This document shows, in pieces, positions 6,638-7,429 of a stretch of DNA of 7,429 nucleotides. The stretch's first letter is position 1; the number at the start of each line of letters is the position of its first letter. Origin of the DNA: Pseudomonas sp. (GTDB taxonomy: Bacteria; Pseudomonadota; Gammaproteobacteria; Pseudomonadales; Pseudomonadaceae); the NCBI GenBank assembly GCA_029240955.1, contig JARDZH010000077.1:1-7429 (forward strand). The letters are read 5' to 3'. The notes beneath the pieces were generated by a model. That model saw only the letters and a list, made by a program, of their open reading frames with translations. It searched no databases and was not told the DNA's origin. The translations under genes were made by a program, and so were the position numbers.

Positions 6638-6710
6638 GGCCTATTCGCGGCTAAAGCCACTCCTACAGACACCGCACTAACCGTAGGAGCGGCTTCAGCC
6701 GCGAAGAGGC
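6638..6710. repeat. Inverted pair of Pseudomonas REP sequences (REPIN)
   Basis: Two REP copies face each other. The left one (6638-6668) reads CGCGGCTAAAGCCACTCCTACAG at its core, and the right one (6681-6710) reads GTAGGAGCGGCTTCAGCCGCGAAGAGG. Read on the same strand the two agree at about 27 of 31 positions, and 12 bases separate them. Each has its own small palindrome (GCGGCT/AGCCGC in the right copy) beside the conserved GTAG/CTAC-GAGCG head known from Pseudomonas REPs. The whole unit can fold into one long stem. Such pairs are moved by a RAYT transposase encoded elsewhere and typically sit between genes. Here it lies between the convergent pilR and thiO, where it could stabilise mRNA ends or block read-through. 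Confidence 0.88.
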
Positions 6711-6742
6711 GATATATCCGGCATATTTGCAACGAGCAGATC

Positions 6743-6775
6743 GCCGCGCGGTCGCTCCTGCATGGAGTGCGCGGC
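6743..6775. repeat. REP-like compound hairpin abutting the thiO stop codon
   Basis: GCCGCGC (6743-6749) pairs with GCGCGGC (6769-6775). Inside it CTCC (6755-6758) pairs with GGAG (6764-6767) around TGCAT. The right arm ends exactly next to the thiO TAA. On the minus strand the stretch contains GCAGGAGCGACCGCGCGGCGATC, which resembles the head of the neighbouring REPs (GTAGGAGCGG...CCGCGA), so it may be a diverged or different-class REP. It could act as a terminator or stabiliser of thiO mRNA, but there is no U-run. The bases between the REPIN and this element (6711-6742) show nothing recognisable. Confidence 0.5.
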
Positions 6776-7429
6776 TTAGCGCAGCCGCCCTGCCGGTGAG
6801 TACGGCGCTGGATCAATGATCGGCTCGCATTCCAGCAGCAGGTCCGTCAGCAACTGACAGGATGCAGGCGCTAGCACCAGCCCGTTGCGATAATGGCCGC
6901 AGTTCAGCCACAACCCTTCGAAACCCGGCAGCGGACCAATATAGGGAATACCTTCCGGCGAGCCAGGACGCAGGCCGGCCCATTGCGCGACAGGCTCGGC
7001 CCGGGCGAGCGCCGGCAACAGTTCAATCGCCGAGGCCTTGAGACTTTCAAGCGCTGCAGCGGTTGGGGTCTTGTCGAAGCCTTCATGCTCCAGCGTGCTG
7101 CCAATCAGAATATGCCCGTCGCGACGGGGTATCGCATATCGCCCCTTGGCCAGCACCATGCTCGACAAGAAATCCGTCTCGCACTTGTACAGAATCATCT
7201 GGCCTTTGACGGGCTCGACCGGCAGTTTCAAACCCAGCGTGTTCAGCAGTTCACTGCTCCACGCGCCCGCCGCAAGCACCACGCGATCACCGAGTACACT
7301 CCCGGCAGATGTCGTGACGCCCACAATCCTGTTCCCTGCGCGCTCGAAACCCTGCACTTCACACTCTTCGCGAATCTCGACATTGGGCATCGCCAGCAGC
7401 GCAGCCTTGAGCGATTTCACCAGCCGCGG
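6776..7429 (-). CDS. thiO: Glycine oxidase ThiO, C-terminal part (FAD-dependent oxidoreductase)
   Basis: ThiO oxidises glycine with oxygen to the imine (then glyoxylate, ammonia and H2O2), supplying dehydroglycine for the thiazole ring of thiamine. The last 217 codons are present; the gene runs off the right edge, where it reads PRLVKSLKAAL without a start, and about 150 N-terminal residues including the GxGxxG FAD fold should lie beyond. Visible DAO-family blocks, numbered within the fragment, are VVLAAGAWSSEL (50-62), PVKGQMILY (73-81) and YAIPRRDGHILIGSTLEHEGFD (98-119). AGLRPGSPEGIPYIG (151-165) holds the arginine expected to bind the substrate carboxylate, and GHYRNGLVLAPAS (178-190) lies near the active site. 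These fit glycine oxidase better than DadA-type dehydrogenases, though some neighbouring family members act on other D-amino acids. It ends convergently with pilR, with REP elements between. The GTG at 7420 is an internal valine, not a start. Confidence 0.88.
   Translation of the reverse strand, partial: PRLVKSLKAALLAMPNVEIREECEVQGFERAGNRIVGVTTSAGSVLGDRVVLAAGAWSSELLNTLGLKLPVEPVKGQMILYKCETDFLSSMVLAKGRYAIPRRDGHILIGSTLEHEGFDKTPTAAALESLKASAIELLPALARAEPVAQWAGLRPGSPEGIPYIGPLPGFEGLWLNCGHYRNGLVLAPASCQLLTDLLLECEPIIDPAPYSPAGRLR

Noticed and set aside
7418..7420. GTG as the start of the right-end gene
   Set aside because: The reading frame continues to the window edge, and the protein lacks its FAD-binding N-terminal half, so this is an internal valine of a truncated view, not a start.
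1..7429. Mobile element, CRISPR, toxin-antitoxin, defence or prophage content
   Set aside because: All coding space is taken by conserved core genes in their usual order. The only repeats are the REP-type palindromes at 6638-6775, and no transposase or array is present.

Overview
The window looks like chromosomal core sequence from a Pseudomonas, most likely the P. syringae/P. fluorescens side of the genus. Three things support this: GC-rich codon use throughout, close resemblance of every protein to its Pseudomonas counterpart, and the gene order clpB - pgeF - rluD - bamD - small zinc-ribbon gene - pilS - pilR - thiO, which matches the order I recall from P. aeruginosa (PA4542-PA4548). The species call is inference, because no rRNA or other marker is present.

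Left part (1-2135, minus strand). rluD and pgeF overlap by an ATGA and form one translationally coupled unit. They are followed by clpB, of which only the first 93 codons are in the window. clpB has its own leader of about 166 bp with a convincing sigma-32 (heat-shock) promoter. This part therefore joins 23S rRNA pseudouridylation, a cytosolic laccase-fold enzyme that limits peptidoglycan precursor errors, and a disaggregase chaperone.

Middle part (2136-3349, plus strand). bamD encodes an outer-membrane lipoprotein of the Bam complex. It is divergent from rluD and closed by a textbook intrinsic terminator. It carries a C-terminal extension compared with the enterobacterial protein, and a 13-residue motif occurs twice in that extension.

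Right-centre part (3350-6610, plus strand). A 79-residue membrane-anchored zinc-ribbon protein (PP0621-like) overlaps the GTG start of pilS by 11 bp. pilS in turn overlaps pilR by an ATGA, so the three genes look like one transcription unit. PilS is a six-helix membrane sensor histidine kinase and PilR is its sigma-54-activating response regulator. In P. aeruginosa this pair controls the major pilin gene pilA, which is not in this window.

Right end (6611-7429). A convergent spacer of 165 bp holds an inverted pair of Pseudomonas REP sequences (a REPIN) and a further REP-like hairpin abutting the next stop codon. It is followed by the C-terminal 217 codons of thiO (glycine oxidase, thiamine thiazole synthesis) on the minus strand.

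I found no phage, IS element, CRISPR, tRNA, rRNA, toxin-antitoxin or defence gene. The window is an ordinary conserved housekeeping and type IV pilus regulatory locus. The points worth a second look are the duplicated BamD tail motif, the coupled small zinc-ribbon protein, the clpB heat-shock promoter and the REP cluster.
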